Assembly (NCBI GenBank): GCA_964356335.1
Contig: CAYHHI010000011.1
Span: 1-64,000, forward strand
Direction: 5' to 3'
From: CAYHHI01 sp964356335
Lineage (GTDB): Bacteria; Arandabacterota; Arandabacteria; Arandabacterales; Arandabacteraceae
DNA: 64,000 nt
Of this stretch, positions 35,211 to 42,992 are shown piece by piece (the stretch's first letter is position 1; each line of letters opens with the position of its first letter). Both the position numbers and the translations under genes were made by a program. The notes under the pieces are model-generated. The model had not been told where the DNA came from, ran no database searches, and saw only the letters and a program-made list of their open reading frames with translations.

Positions 35211-36383
35211 GTGGACGAGACTGCGAGAAGCACTCCCCGACCGACCAAAGCGCTTAAGATCGCGTTTGTCGGACTTCGTGGTGTCCCTGCGGCATATGGC
35301 GGAGTTGACAGGGTTGTCGAAGAGATAAGCACAGGTCTCACGAGCCGCGGCCACGAAGTTGTCGTTTACTGCTGGAAGAGTATTTACAAAGAACGCCCCC
35401 AGGAGTACAAGAAGATCCGTCTCGTCTATCTGCCGACCATTCCAGTCAAGTATATCGGCACCCTGGTCCACACCTTCTTGGCCTGTCTTTCGGCGATAAG
35501 GCGAGATGTAGAGATAGTCCACATCAATAATACCGAGAATTCGATCTTCGCTTTCATCCCCCGGCTCTTCGGGAAGAAGGTTGTGATCCAGCCCCACGGG
35601 CCTGCGTGGCCGATTCTGAAATGGGGCACTTTGCGCGAACGAGCCATCTTCAATTTCAAAATATGGCTCACCAGGGTATATCTTTACTTGTGTAGATTCC
35701 CCACGCGATGGTGGGCTCATAAGATAGTGGTGATCTCAAGTCCGGATGCTCAATACATATCCAAGAAGCGGCTCGCCAAATTCGTCTTGATCCACAATGG
35801 GTGCAACCTTCCAGCCGTCCTTCCCCCGGATAAGATGCTCGCGCTCGCCATAAAGCCCAGGCAGTATCTCCTGTTCGTAGGCAGATTCGACCCACGCAAG
35901 GGATGCCACTATTTGATCCGGGCCTTCAGCAACTTAAAGACGGATTTGAGGCTGGTGATCGTCGGCGGCCCCCTGGACAGCGTCTATGGAAAATACCTGC
36001 GGCGCATCGCAGGCGGAGACGCGAGAATTATATTCACGGGCCCGATGTATGACATCACGCTCAAGGAGCTCTTTAGCAATGCCATGATTTACGTGCATCC
36101 TTCCGAGTCGGAGGGGCAGTCCATCTCGCTGCTGGAGGGCCTGGCCTACGGAAACTGCGTGGTCACAAGCGATACCCCTGAAAGCGTAGAGACGGCGGAA
36201 GGAAATGCATACTACTTCAGGGCGGGCGATCCGATGGATCTCCAAAGAGTCCTCGGCGGCCTGATAAACGAGCCGGCCCAAATTGAAGCGATGCGAGTGC
36301 GAGCCCGCAAGCATGTGGAGACTGCCTACCAGTGGCAAGATAAGATCGGGCAGTACGAAGCCCTGTATTCATCGTTGTGCTGA
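35211..36383 (+). CDS. Glycosyltransferase family 4 type (GT-B fold)
   Basis: 390 residues from a GTG at 35211; the frame is open upstream to 35133 inside the radical SAM gene. It begins LKIAFVGLRGVPAAYGGVDRVVEEI, the typical N-terminal donor-lobe motif, and the C-terminal half has LFVGRFDPRKGCHYLIRAF, IIFTGPMYDITLKELFSNA and the EX7E-type region HPSESEGQSISLLEGLAYG with the nucleotide-sugar-binding Glu residues. It probably adds a sugar in lipopolysaccharide, capsule or glycan synthesis at the inner membrane. It is co-directional and close to the radical SAM gene. Confidence 0.85.
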   Translation: MDETARSTPRPTKALKIAFVGLRGVPAAYGGVDRVVEEISTGLTSRGHEVVVYCWKSIYKERPQEYKKIRLVYLPTIPVKYIGTLVHTFLACLSAIRRDVEIVHINNTENSIFAFIPRLFGKKVVIQPHGPAWPILKWGTLRERAIFNFKIWLTRVYLYLCRFPTRWWAHKIVVISSPDAQYISKKRLAKFVLIHNGCNLPAVLPPDKMLALAIKPRQYLLFVGRFDPRKGCHYLIRAFSNLKTDLRLVIVGGPLDSVYGKYLRRIAGGDARIIFTGPMYDITLKELFSNAMIYVHPSESEGQSISLLEGLAYGNCVVTSDTPESVETAEGNAYYFRAGDPMDLQRVLGGLINEPAQIEAMRVRARKHVETAYQWQDKIGQYEALYSSLC

Positions 36384-36422
36384 TGGAGGGGCATCAATCA
36401 GATCATGGATGAGTCATGGGGG

Positions 36423-37592
36423 CTAGAGGATCGGGAGCGTTTCTCTGATGTCAAGGCCCCTCAGGCGCGCTTCCTCGACGATGGTTTTCCCGGCAGCTGC
36501 AAGCTCAACCGGGACAGCTCCTGGGGCAAGTCGTCCTCGTGCAGCTAGAATCGCCATGATCGAAGCGTGCCAACCGGTCAGTCGCTGCATTGCCGTGAAC
36601 CCTGTCGCGTCATCGTAGTAATCTATGAGTTCGACAGTTGCCTCGGCCTCGCGTCCGGCCTTCTTCCCAACCGCTTTCACCCTCATCACGCAGAGGTCGC
36701 GCACCTGGGGCTTAAGGATCTGCGGCTCAAAAAGGGCGTGAAACACATCGCGCGGGACAACCATCTTGTCACCCACAGCGACGGGCTCGGTCTCCAACAA
36801 ACCCAGATCGGAGAAAGCCTTGAGTTGGCCCCAATGCCCAGGGTAGCGCAAGGTCTTATTCTCAAGTCTCTGGAGTTTTCCCTCGAATGTCCATGGTGAG
36901 GTCGAAAGCCCGCCGGAGGTGACGAAGGCCTCGAGTTTGCCTATGGGTGCCGGAAAGTCCAGCACCTCGTGGTCGTTGAAGCAGGGAACCTTAGTAATCT
37001 TCCCATCTCGCAAGAAGTAAGCATTGCCGGAGTACTCGTTGGTGAGGCCCCCGATGTTGAAAGTCATGGCGTAGTTCCAGGGTGGCGAGGGCTTCTGCGG
37101 AAGACCTCCATCCCAGATCAAGACCTCGTGCGGTTCATCGAGCAGGGACATCACATAGGTCGCAAGCGAAACATTCAGGCCAGGGCCCATGCCGCAGTCG
37201 GGGACGATTGTTATGCCTGCGCGCTTTGCATCCGTATCGCGCTGAAGCTGGCTCCTCACCACGCTGGTATTCCCGCCGAAATCGCACATGTTAGATTTGA
37301 TCTCGATCGCGAGGCCGGTGAGCGCCGGATTAAAAGGATAGTGAACGCCGCTTATGAAAGCATTGACGCCCTTGAGAACCGACCTGAGGACGCAGATATC
37401 GCTCGCGTCAGCCGCGATGCCTCTGGCAACCTTGCGTTTGAGGAGGTTATTGATGCGCTCGGCGGCACCTTCGGCAAGCGCCAGGTCGATGTCGATGAGG
37501 ATGATCTCTTCGGCATCACCGAACTTGCCGATGTCGTATGCGGAGGCTATTCCCTGCCTGCCGGTCCCAACAATGGCGTACCTATAACCCAT
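36423..37592 (-). CDS. Saccharopine dehydrogenase / lysine 6-dehydrogenase-like oxidoreductase
   Basis: 389 residues. The N-terminal Rossmann motif YAIVGTGRQGIASAYDIGKFG is followed by ILIDIDLALAEG, placing it with the NAD(P)-binding Sacchrp_dh group. The conserved VPDCGMGPGLNVSLA region and GGLTNEY loop match lysine 6-dehydrogenase-like members better than true saccharopine dehydrogenases, so oxidation of an amino acid side chain or a related C-N reduction is likely. Exact substrate is uncertain. It lies 151 bp downstream of the parvulin gene on the same strand and converges with the glycosyltransferase. Confidence 0.75.
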   Translation of the reverse strand: MGYRYAIVGTGRQGIASAYDIGKFGDAEEIILIDIDLALAEGAAERINNLLKRKVARGIAADASDICVLRSVLKGVNAFISGVHYPFNPALTGLAIEIKSNMCDFGGNTSVVRSQLQRDTDAKRAGITIVPDCGMGPGLNVSLATYVMSLLDEPHEVLIWDGGLPQKPSPPWNYAMTFNIGGLTNEYSGNAYFLRDGKITKVPCFNDHEVLDFPAPIGKLEAFVTSGGLSTSPWTFEGKLQRLENKTLRYPGHWGQLKAFSDLGLLETEPVAVGDKMVVPRDVFHALFEPQILKPQVRDLCVMRVKAVGKKAGREAEATVELIDYYDDATGFTAMQRLTGWHASIMAILAARGRLAPGAVPVELAAAGKTIVEEARLRGLDIRETLPIL

Positions 37593-37743
37593 ACAGATAT
37601 CTCTTACCCGGTTCTTGAAATGCTATCTATTGAAGATCATCGCTGAAACAGGGTCTCTCGAGATCTAGCCCAGAAGGACCATCTCTTAAGACTTATGTGT
37701 CGGAGATTATGTCCCGAATCCTATTCCGTAATATGGACCTGTG

Positions 37744-38805
37744 CTATTTTCCGGTTCCTGTTGTGTCAGCGTACTCGATCTTTGCAGCTGTCCGCAGGCC
37801 TTCTATGTAAGTACTGACGGCCGCCTGCTTTCCCTGGTTATCGAGATAGGATGCGATGTCCTGCTTCGCCTCTTCGAACGGGATGTCGCGAGCCTCCTGG
37901 CGGTCGGTAACCTTGATTATGTGGTAGCCGAAATCCGTCTGGACGATATCGCTCAGGTCCCCCATCTTCAGAGCGAACGCAGCATTCTCGAACGGCGGCA
38001 CCATCTGGCCCTTTCCGAAGTAGCCGAGGTCGCCGCCCTTCTCCTTGCTCGGGCAATCCGAATACTGCGTCGCTGTCTGAGCGAAATCCGCACCGCCCTT
38101 GAGGTCGTTGCGTATCTTGGTTATCTTGGCCAGCTTCTCAGCCTTCTGGGCCTCGGTATCGTCCTTGGCGACGGTAACCAGGATGTGGCTTGCCTTGACG
38201 CGTTCCGGCTGCTGGAATTCGGAGCGGTTACTGTCGTAGAATGACCTGAGGTCTGCCTCCGTCGGGGTCTTCACATCGGAGGTGTGCTTCGCAAGCAGTG
38301 CCTCGAAACTCAAACCACTCTCGATTTCGCGCTGCACGTCTTCGGGTGTCATCCCCATGCTCTTGATGCGGTCCGTGAACTCCTGCTCGCTGGCAAAGTT
38401 CTTCTTTATGTCGGCCATCCGCGCGGCTACATCTTCCTTCGAAGCCCTGATGCCTTCCTTCTTGGCGGCCTGCTCGAGAAGGGCCCGACTGATCATGCTC
38501 TCGATTGCCTGCTTGCGGAGCGCACCCTTCATCGCTTCCATCTGCTGTGGATTTGCCTGACCACCCATCTGCATGGTGAGCCGTTCCGTTTCCTTGGTGA
38601 TCTCATCCTCGGTTATCTTCGTCCCGTTGACCTTGGCCACCATCTTGGTGTTTCCCTTCGCCTGCGCAAGCGTTCCCTTGGCCCCGCTATCCCCCTGTCC
38701 CGTCTTCTCCTTCGAACAGCTCGTCCCGAACACCGCCAAGACGCCTGCAAGAGCAAGGGCGATTATGACTGTGATTGATGCCGACCTTGTTGCTCCTCGC
38801 CACAT
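37744..38805 (-). CDS. Parvulin-type peptidyl-prolyl isomerase lipoprotein (PrsA/SurA-like)
   Basis: 353 residues from the ATG at 38805, nine bases after GGAGG; the frame runs open much farther upstream but without family sequence. Residues 12-33 are a lipoprotein-type signal ending FGTSC, a relaxed lipobox. A SurA_N-like helical region (about 50-180) leads to a rotamase domain (about 195-300) with VKASHILV, GGDLGYFGKGQMVPPFENAAF and TDFGYHIIKVTDR. It should help periplasmic or outer-membrane protein folding. The leader carries a terminator-like hairpin at 38839-38864. Confidence 0.88.
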   Translation of the reverse strand: MWRGATRSASITVIIALALAGVLAVFGTSCSKEKTGQGDSGAKGTLAQAKGNTKMVAKVNGTKITEDEITKETERLTMQMGGQANPQQMEAMKGALRKQAIESMISRALLEQAAKKEGIRASKEDVAARMADIKKNFASEQEFTDRIKSMGMTPEDVQREIESGLSFEALLAKHTSDVKTPTEADLRSFYDSNRSEFQQPERVKASHILVTVAKDDTEAQKAEKLAKITKIRNDLKGGADFAQTATQYSDCPSKEKGGDLGYFGKGQMVPPFENAAFALKMGDLSDIVQTDFGYHIIKVTDRQEARDIPFEEAKQDIASYLDNQGKQAAVSTYIEGLRTAAKIEYADTTGTGK

Positions 38806-38838
38806 TTCCCAAGACCTCCGCGAAAAACGCCCCAAAAT

Positions 38839-38864
38839 CAAAAAAGCCCGCAAATCACACGGGC
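38839..38864 (-). terminator. Intrinsic terminator in the leader of the parvulin gene
   Basis: On the minus strand GCCCG (38864-38860), a 9-base loop and CGGGC (38850-38846) are followed directly by six T (38845-38840). No gene on the minus strand ends upstream of it; the parvulin start is 34 bases beyond it. It may end a small RNA or act as an attenuator. Confidence 0.6.
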
Positions 38865-39157
38865 CGCCCCAATTCTGAAATCTGGTTTTAGTGGGGTGGT
38901 TGTCCCCTGTACATCCTAAGTTACAACCAGGCACGCTCCGTGTCCAGCGATTTATACACCACCCAAGGCTAGGAGGCGGATCGATGTCCAGCGATTTATA
39001 CACCGCCCAACGCCATGAGCCGGATCGATCTTGAGGGAATCGCCAGCCAAGTGAAATGATTGACAGCCCAGAGGGCGCATATATACTTCCGACAGAGGTT
39101 GGGTTGGGGCAGAGACGGAACGGCAAATGCTGATCGCTTCGCCACACGGGGGGCCGG
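38865..39157. other. Divergent intergenic region between parvulin and DUF2723 genes
   Basis: No gene supported. It holds the 44-bp tandem repeat (38941-39028), and on the minus strand each repeat presents a TATAAAT. A minus-strand transcript starting here would meet the terminator at 38839-38864. Confidence 0.5.
38941..39028 (-). repeat. Two tandem 44-bp repeats containing TATAAAT
   Basis: Units at 38941-38984 and 38985-39028 both start TGTCCAGCGATTTATACACC and end in a CGGATCGA/T block, diverging in the middle. Read leftward each contains GTGTATAAATCGC, a -10-like sequence without a clear -35 at the correct distance. Confidence 0.75.
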
Positions 39158-40861
39158 ATGCGTGGGTCGCAAAATTCGATGACAAAGGCGCTTCGTGCCT
39201 TGGCCTCGAGTGATCTCGCCGTTGGCATCGTGGTCTGTCTGCCGATTGCAGCTCTTTATCTTGCCGGTGTTCAGCGAGCAGTGGGAAGAGGCGATGCAGC
39301 AGAATTTGTTATCGCAGCCCGTACTCTCGGAATCCCGCATCCCACGGGTTATCCGATCTACATCTGGCTGGGGAGGCTGTTTTCCCTGCTTCCGATAGGC
39401 AGTATCCCTTTTCGAGTCAATCTGATGTCAGCGGTATTCGCCTCGCTTGGCCTGGTGGTGCTCTTTCTCATTGTGGCGAGAGAGATTCACAGATTGGTTC
39501 GCGATAGGGCAGTGATCTACATATGTGCGATCTTGGCCGTAGCTCTCGTGGGCTTTTCTCGGACCTTCTGGCAATATGCAGAGGTCGCGGAAGTGTACCC
39601 CTTGAATGCGCTGTGCGTCTTGCTCTCAGTATGTCTCGTTCTCGGGTGGCTCAGAACCGGCCGTACCAAGTATCTCTATGGATCTTCGCTGGCACTTGGA
39701 ATATCTCTTGGCACACATTTATCCAATATCTTCTTTGTCCCCGTATTCCTGGGTGTAATGTTTCTCGCCGGCAGAAAAGCGAGACATGCCAGACAGATCG
39801 TCGGAAGCGTGGGTCTGATCGCCCTGGGGGCTTCCCAGTATTTGTATTTGCTCTTAAGGGCCAGGCAAGCGCCGGCCTATCTCAACCCATCAGCCCACTT
39901 CTTTGAGTGGATGCCCTCTACCGGGACTGATAATCCTTTGCGTAACTGGATGTGGTTTATCACGGGGGGGCCGTGGCATGGCCACTACACGCGATCGCTT
40001 GGTGAGGTTCTCGCCAAGGCTCGGGAGCTTTTGGGGGGCGTCTTGCCCGACTATGAAGTTGCAGGATTGGCGCTCGCGCTTGCCGGCATGGCTCTGATGT
40101 TTACCCTGCGCGTCGACGGTGTGGGCGTCAGGGGAGGCGCCGGGGGAGATGTGGGGACAGGCAGCGAAGGCGTGAGAGACACGGAGGCAGACAAGAAAAT
40201 CGGACAAGAAGGAGTCTCCGGCGGGCATGGACAGGAGAGGGGAGACAGGGGAGATGTGGGAGGGGAAAGGAGAGGTGGCGATGGCCAGGCATATCGGCCG
40301 GGAGGGGCAATCCTTGTAGGTGTCGTAGTGGCCCAGGTCGCCTACTATCTTGCCTATAGGCCTTCCCAGATCGGGATGATTCTGCCGTTCGTGGCCTGTG
40401 TCGCGGTTTTTGTAGCTATCGCCACCGGCTGGATCGCGCGTCTTGTCATGCGCTTCCTGCCGGGACCAGCGGCTAGCCGGTGGGGTGGGCGGACTGTTGC
40501 AATGGTCGTCGCGATAGTAGTGTGGCTTCCACTGATTTCAAGACCAGTCATCACCTGCTCTCATCAGGGTGGCGCCGCCGCATTGGCCGCCCAAATGATC
40601 TGCCAGATTCCACCCGGTTCCATGGTGGACGGGATTGACTGGAAGTACGGGAAGATCGTCGATTATTACAGGATAGTCGAACATCGGGACATACCTTTCC
40701 AATCCTCCGCATGCGATCAGCGAGCGCTTGCAGAAGGTAAATGCTATGTTCTCGGGACACCCAAAGCCGTAAGAGAATACCAGAGGGCGGGATTCAAGAT
40801 TGAACCGTTTCTGTCCCAGGAAGGAGATCTGACCGTTTACCGCGTTGGCCGCGTTGAGTGA
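39158..40861 (+). CDS. DUF2723 polytopic membrane protein (GT-C-like)
   Basis: 567 residues. The DUF2723 signature is clear near the start: GDAAEFVIAARTLGIPHPTG followed by YPIYIWLGRLFSLLP and FRVNLMSA. About ten membrane spans follow. The family includes the TMEM260-type O-mannosyltransferases and many bacterial GT-C-like proteins, so transfer of lipid-linked sugars is a reasonable guess. Residues about 325-385 are a Gly/Glu/Asp/Arg-rich insertion encoded by a G/A-rich tract, placed between membrane segments. The C-terminal periplasmic part (about 470-567) is soluble. SD GGGGGG before the ATG. Confidence 0.82.
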   Translation: MRGSQNSMTKALRALASSDLAVGIVVCLPIAALYLAGVQRAVGRGDAAEFVIAARTLGIPHPTGYPIYIWLGRLFSLLPIGSIPFRVNLMSAVFASLGLVVLFLIVAREIHRLVRDRAVIYICAILAVALVGFSRTFWQYAEVAEVYPLNALCVLLSVCLVLGWLRTGRTKYLYGSSLALGISLGTHLSNIFFVPVFLGVMFLAGRKARHARQIVGSVGLIALGASQYLYLLLRARQAPAYLNPSAHFFEWMPSTGTDNPLRNWMWFITGGPWHGHYTRSLGEVLAKARELLGGVLPDYEVAGLALALAGMALMFTLRVDGVGVRGGAGGDVGTGSEGVRDTEADKKIGQEGVSGGHGQERGDRGDVGGERRGGDGQAYRPGGAILVGVVVAQVAYYLAYRPSQIGMILPFVACVAVFVAIATGWIARLVMRFLPGPAASRWGGRTVAMVVAIVVWLPLISRPVITCSHQGGAAALAAQMICQIPPGSMVDGIDWKYGKIVDYYRIVEHRDIPFQSSACDQRALAEGKCYVLGTPKAVREYQRAGFKIEPFLSQEGDLTVYRVGRVE

Positions 40862-40949
40862 CTTCGACTGAAAAGGGGAGAGGATGGAGAGAGAGTATGG
40901 CGAATGCGGATAGCTTCATCTGTGGATCATCGATCATGAGAGGGGACCT

Positions 40950-42356
40950 GTGAAGATGACACTCGGCTTCTTGGGGGCGGCGCAGAATGTGACGGGTTCG
41001 CGGTATTTGCTTGAGTCGAACGGCTCGAGAATCCTCGTCGATTCGGGGCTATATCAGGAAAGGGATTTCCGGCAGCGAAACTGGGAGGCTTTTCCCGTGC
41101 CCGTCGACTCTATAGATACCATCCTGCTGACTCACGCCCACCTTGACCACTCCGGCTTTCTGCCAAGATTGGAGAGCCAGGGGTTCGCCGGGAGGGTCTA
41201 TTGCACGCCTGCCACGTCGGAGATTGCGGAGATCGCCTTCCTGGATTATGCCAACCTACAGGCGGAAGATCTCGCGATCAAACGGAAGAGGCACGAGCGT
41301 GAAGGCAGGCGCGGGCCGCACCCCGACGTCCCGCTCTACACCGAAAAGGATGCCACGGCGTGTGTCCCCCTTTTCAAGTCTGTGGCCTACGAGCGCTCGG
41401 TGGTAATCGGCGAAGGGATCGAGGCGACCTTTCATGACGCGGGCCATATCCTTGGGTCGGCGATGATAAGTCTCGCCATCAGCGAGAATGGGGCCACGAG
41501 GACCCTCATTTTCTCAGGAGACATTGGCCGCTGGGATAAGCCGATCCTCAATGACCCGACCATTTTCGATGACGCCGATTACGTTGTGATGGAATCAACT
41601 TATGGGGACAGGCTTCATGAAGACCCGATGGACATTGACAGCCTCCTTGAAAACGCAATCGTGTCGACTGTCAGGCGAGGCGGCAATGTGGTCATCCCGA
41701 GTTTCGCCATAGGACGGACGCAGGAAGTGCTCTATCGGCTGAATCGGCTATTGATCGGAAAACGGATCCCGCGTGTATCAGTCTTTATTGATAGCCCCAT
41801 GGCACTCCGGGTCACGGAAGTCTTCGAGCGTCATCGCGAGCTCTTCGACGAAGAGATGACCAGGCTTGTTAGGGAAGGCCATTCGCCTTTCAACCTTCCC
41901 AACCTCAAGGTGACGAGTTCGATCGAGGAATCGAAAGCCATAAACAAGGTTCGATCGGGGGCCGTGATCATCGCGGGGTCGGGGATGTGTACGGGTGGGA
42001 GAATCAAACATCACTTGATAAGCAATATTTCTCGGCCGGAAAGCACCGTCCTATTTGTAGGTTTCCAAGCAGCGGGGACGCTTGGCAGAGAAATCGTGAG
42101 CGGTGCCGAGGGTGTGCGGATTCATGGGCAGACCTATCCCATACGAGCTAAGATCATAGAGATTCATGGCTTTTCCGCTCATGCCGATAGGGATGAGCTC
42201 CTCAGATGGATATCGGGCCTTAAGAAGCCGCCGCGGCATATCTTCGTGACTCACGGCGAGCCCGAGACCGCGCTGAAGTTTGCAGGGTTCCTGAGAGAGA
42301 AAACCGGCTGGACCGCGTCAGTTCCGCACTATATGGACAAGGTGGCATTGGGATAG
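40950..42356 (+). CDS. Metallo-beta-lactamase/beta-CASP RNA-processing nuclease
   Basis: 468 residues; GTG at 40950 or ATG at 40956, both after GAGAGGGG. Zinc motifs are intact: HAHLDHSG (about 61-68), DAGHILGSA (about 163) and FSGDIGRWDKP. The beta-CASP insert has PSFAIGRTQEVLYRL and GSGMCTGGRIKHHL, and the C-terminal RMMBL domain has HGFSAHAD and IFVTHGEPE. This is the CPSF/YSH1-like single-domain bacterial group, related to RNase J but lacking its C-terminal extension. It is expected to cut RNA. It stands between unrelated genes. Confidence 0.92.
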   Translation: MKMTLGFLGAAQNVTGSRYLLESNGSRILVDSGLYQERDFRQRNWEAFPVPVDSIDTILLTHAHLDHSGFLPRLESQGFAGRVYCTPATSEIAEIAFLDYANLQAEDLAIKRKRHEREGRRGPHPDVPLYTEKDATACVPLFKSVAYERSVVIGEGIEATFHDAGHILGSAMISLAISENGATRTLIFSGDIGRWDKPILNDPTIFDDADYVVMESTYGDRLHEDPMDIDSLLENAIVSTVRRGGNVVIPSFAIGRTQEVLYRLNRLLIGKRIPRVSVFIDSPMALRVTEVFERHRELFDEEMTRLVREGHSPFNLPNLKVTSSIEESKAINKVRSGAVIIAGSGMCTGGRIKHHLISNISRPESTVLFVGFQAAGTLGREIVSGAEGVRIHGQTYPIRAKIIEIHGFSAHADRDELLRWISGLKKPPRHIFVTHGEPETALKFAGFLREKTGWTASVPHYMDKVALG

Positions 42357-42422
42357 ATCCAATACAACAGAGGACAACGGAGAACGATACAATCGGGTTG
42401 GCTGGATGAAAGGAGTCCAACT

Positions 42423-42782
42423 TTGAGTCCCAACTTTCTGGTGCTGATTGGTTTCGGGGTCCTTGTGGGGATCGGAGCGGCTTTTGCAGGCTTGGGGGGT
42501 GGATTTCTGGTGGTGCCCGTGCTGCTCTTTCTTGGATATACTGCCCAGAGAGCAGTCGGTACGTCATTTCTTACCATTCTGGTGATCTCGATTTCCGCCT
42601 TGTTCGCCCATAACAAGCTGGCAAACGTTGACTACAAGGTCGGAGCAATCCTGGGCGTCGGCGGAATCGTTGGCGCGCAGTTGGGTGCTCGCCTCGTTGA
42701 GCATGTCTCAACGGCCCAATTCAAACGTATCTTCGCCGTCATTCTGGTGGGCCTGGCCGCCTACGTCTTCTTTAAGAAGTGA
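42423..42782 (+). CDS. Half-length TauE/SafE-type membrane protein
   Basis: 119 residues from a TTG start after AAAGGAG. Four hydrophobic segments are visible, with the family motif GIGAAFAGLGGGFLVVPVLL near 15-34, followed by AVGTSFLTILVIS and ALFAHNKLANVDYKVG. It corresponds to one half of the usual 240-270 residue sulfite/sulfonate exporter family, which has two such repeats. No second half is encoded next to it, so it may work as a dimer. It is also possible that it is a remnant, but start, ribosome site and C-terminus look natural. Confidence 0.75.
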   Translation: MSPNFLVLIGFGVLVGIGAAFAGLGGGFLVVPVLLFLGYTAQRAVGTSFLTILVISISALFAHNKLANVDYKVGAILGVGGIVGAQLGARLVEHVSTAQFKRIFAVILVGLAAYVFFKK

Positions 42783-42852
42783 GAGAGACGCATATCCATC
42801 CCCCTGCCCCCTCACACGGTGGGAGGGAGTTGCGAAAAGGGAATTCGGCGGG

Positions 42853-42874
42853 CCCCTCTCACAAAGGGAGAGGG
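42853..42874. terminator. Hairpin between convergent genes
   Basis: CCCTCTC (42854-42860) and GAGAGGG (42868-42874) pair across a 7-base loop, midway between two convergent genes. No T-run, so it may be a REP-like sequence that also stops transcription. Confidence 0.4.
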
Positions 42875-42992
42875 ACCGGCACTGGGCACGAAAAGCGGCC
42901 GGTAGCGATTGTCTCGAACCACGACCAGCCGCTTCTCAATATCGCTCACGACGGGCGTAAGCCGATCTCCGACGAGTTATGGCGAAGGGTCT

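Noticed and set aside
38806..39228. N-terminal extension of the parvulin protein by 141 codons
   Set aside because: The extension runs through the terminator hairpin and tandem repeats and precedes a normal lipoprotein signal with its own GGAGG.
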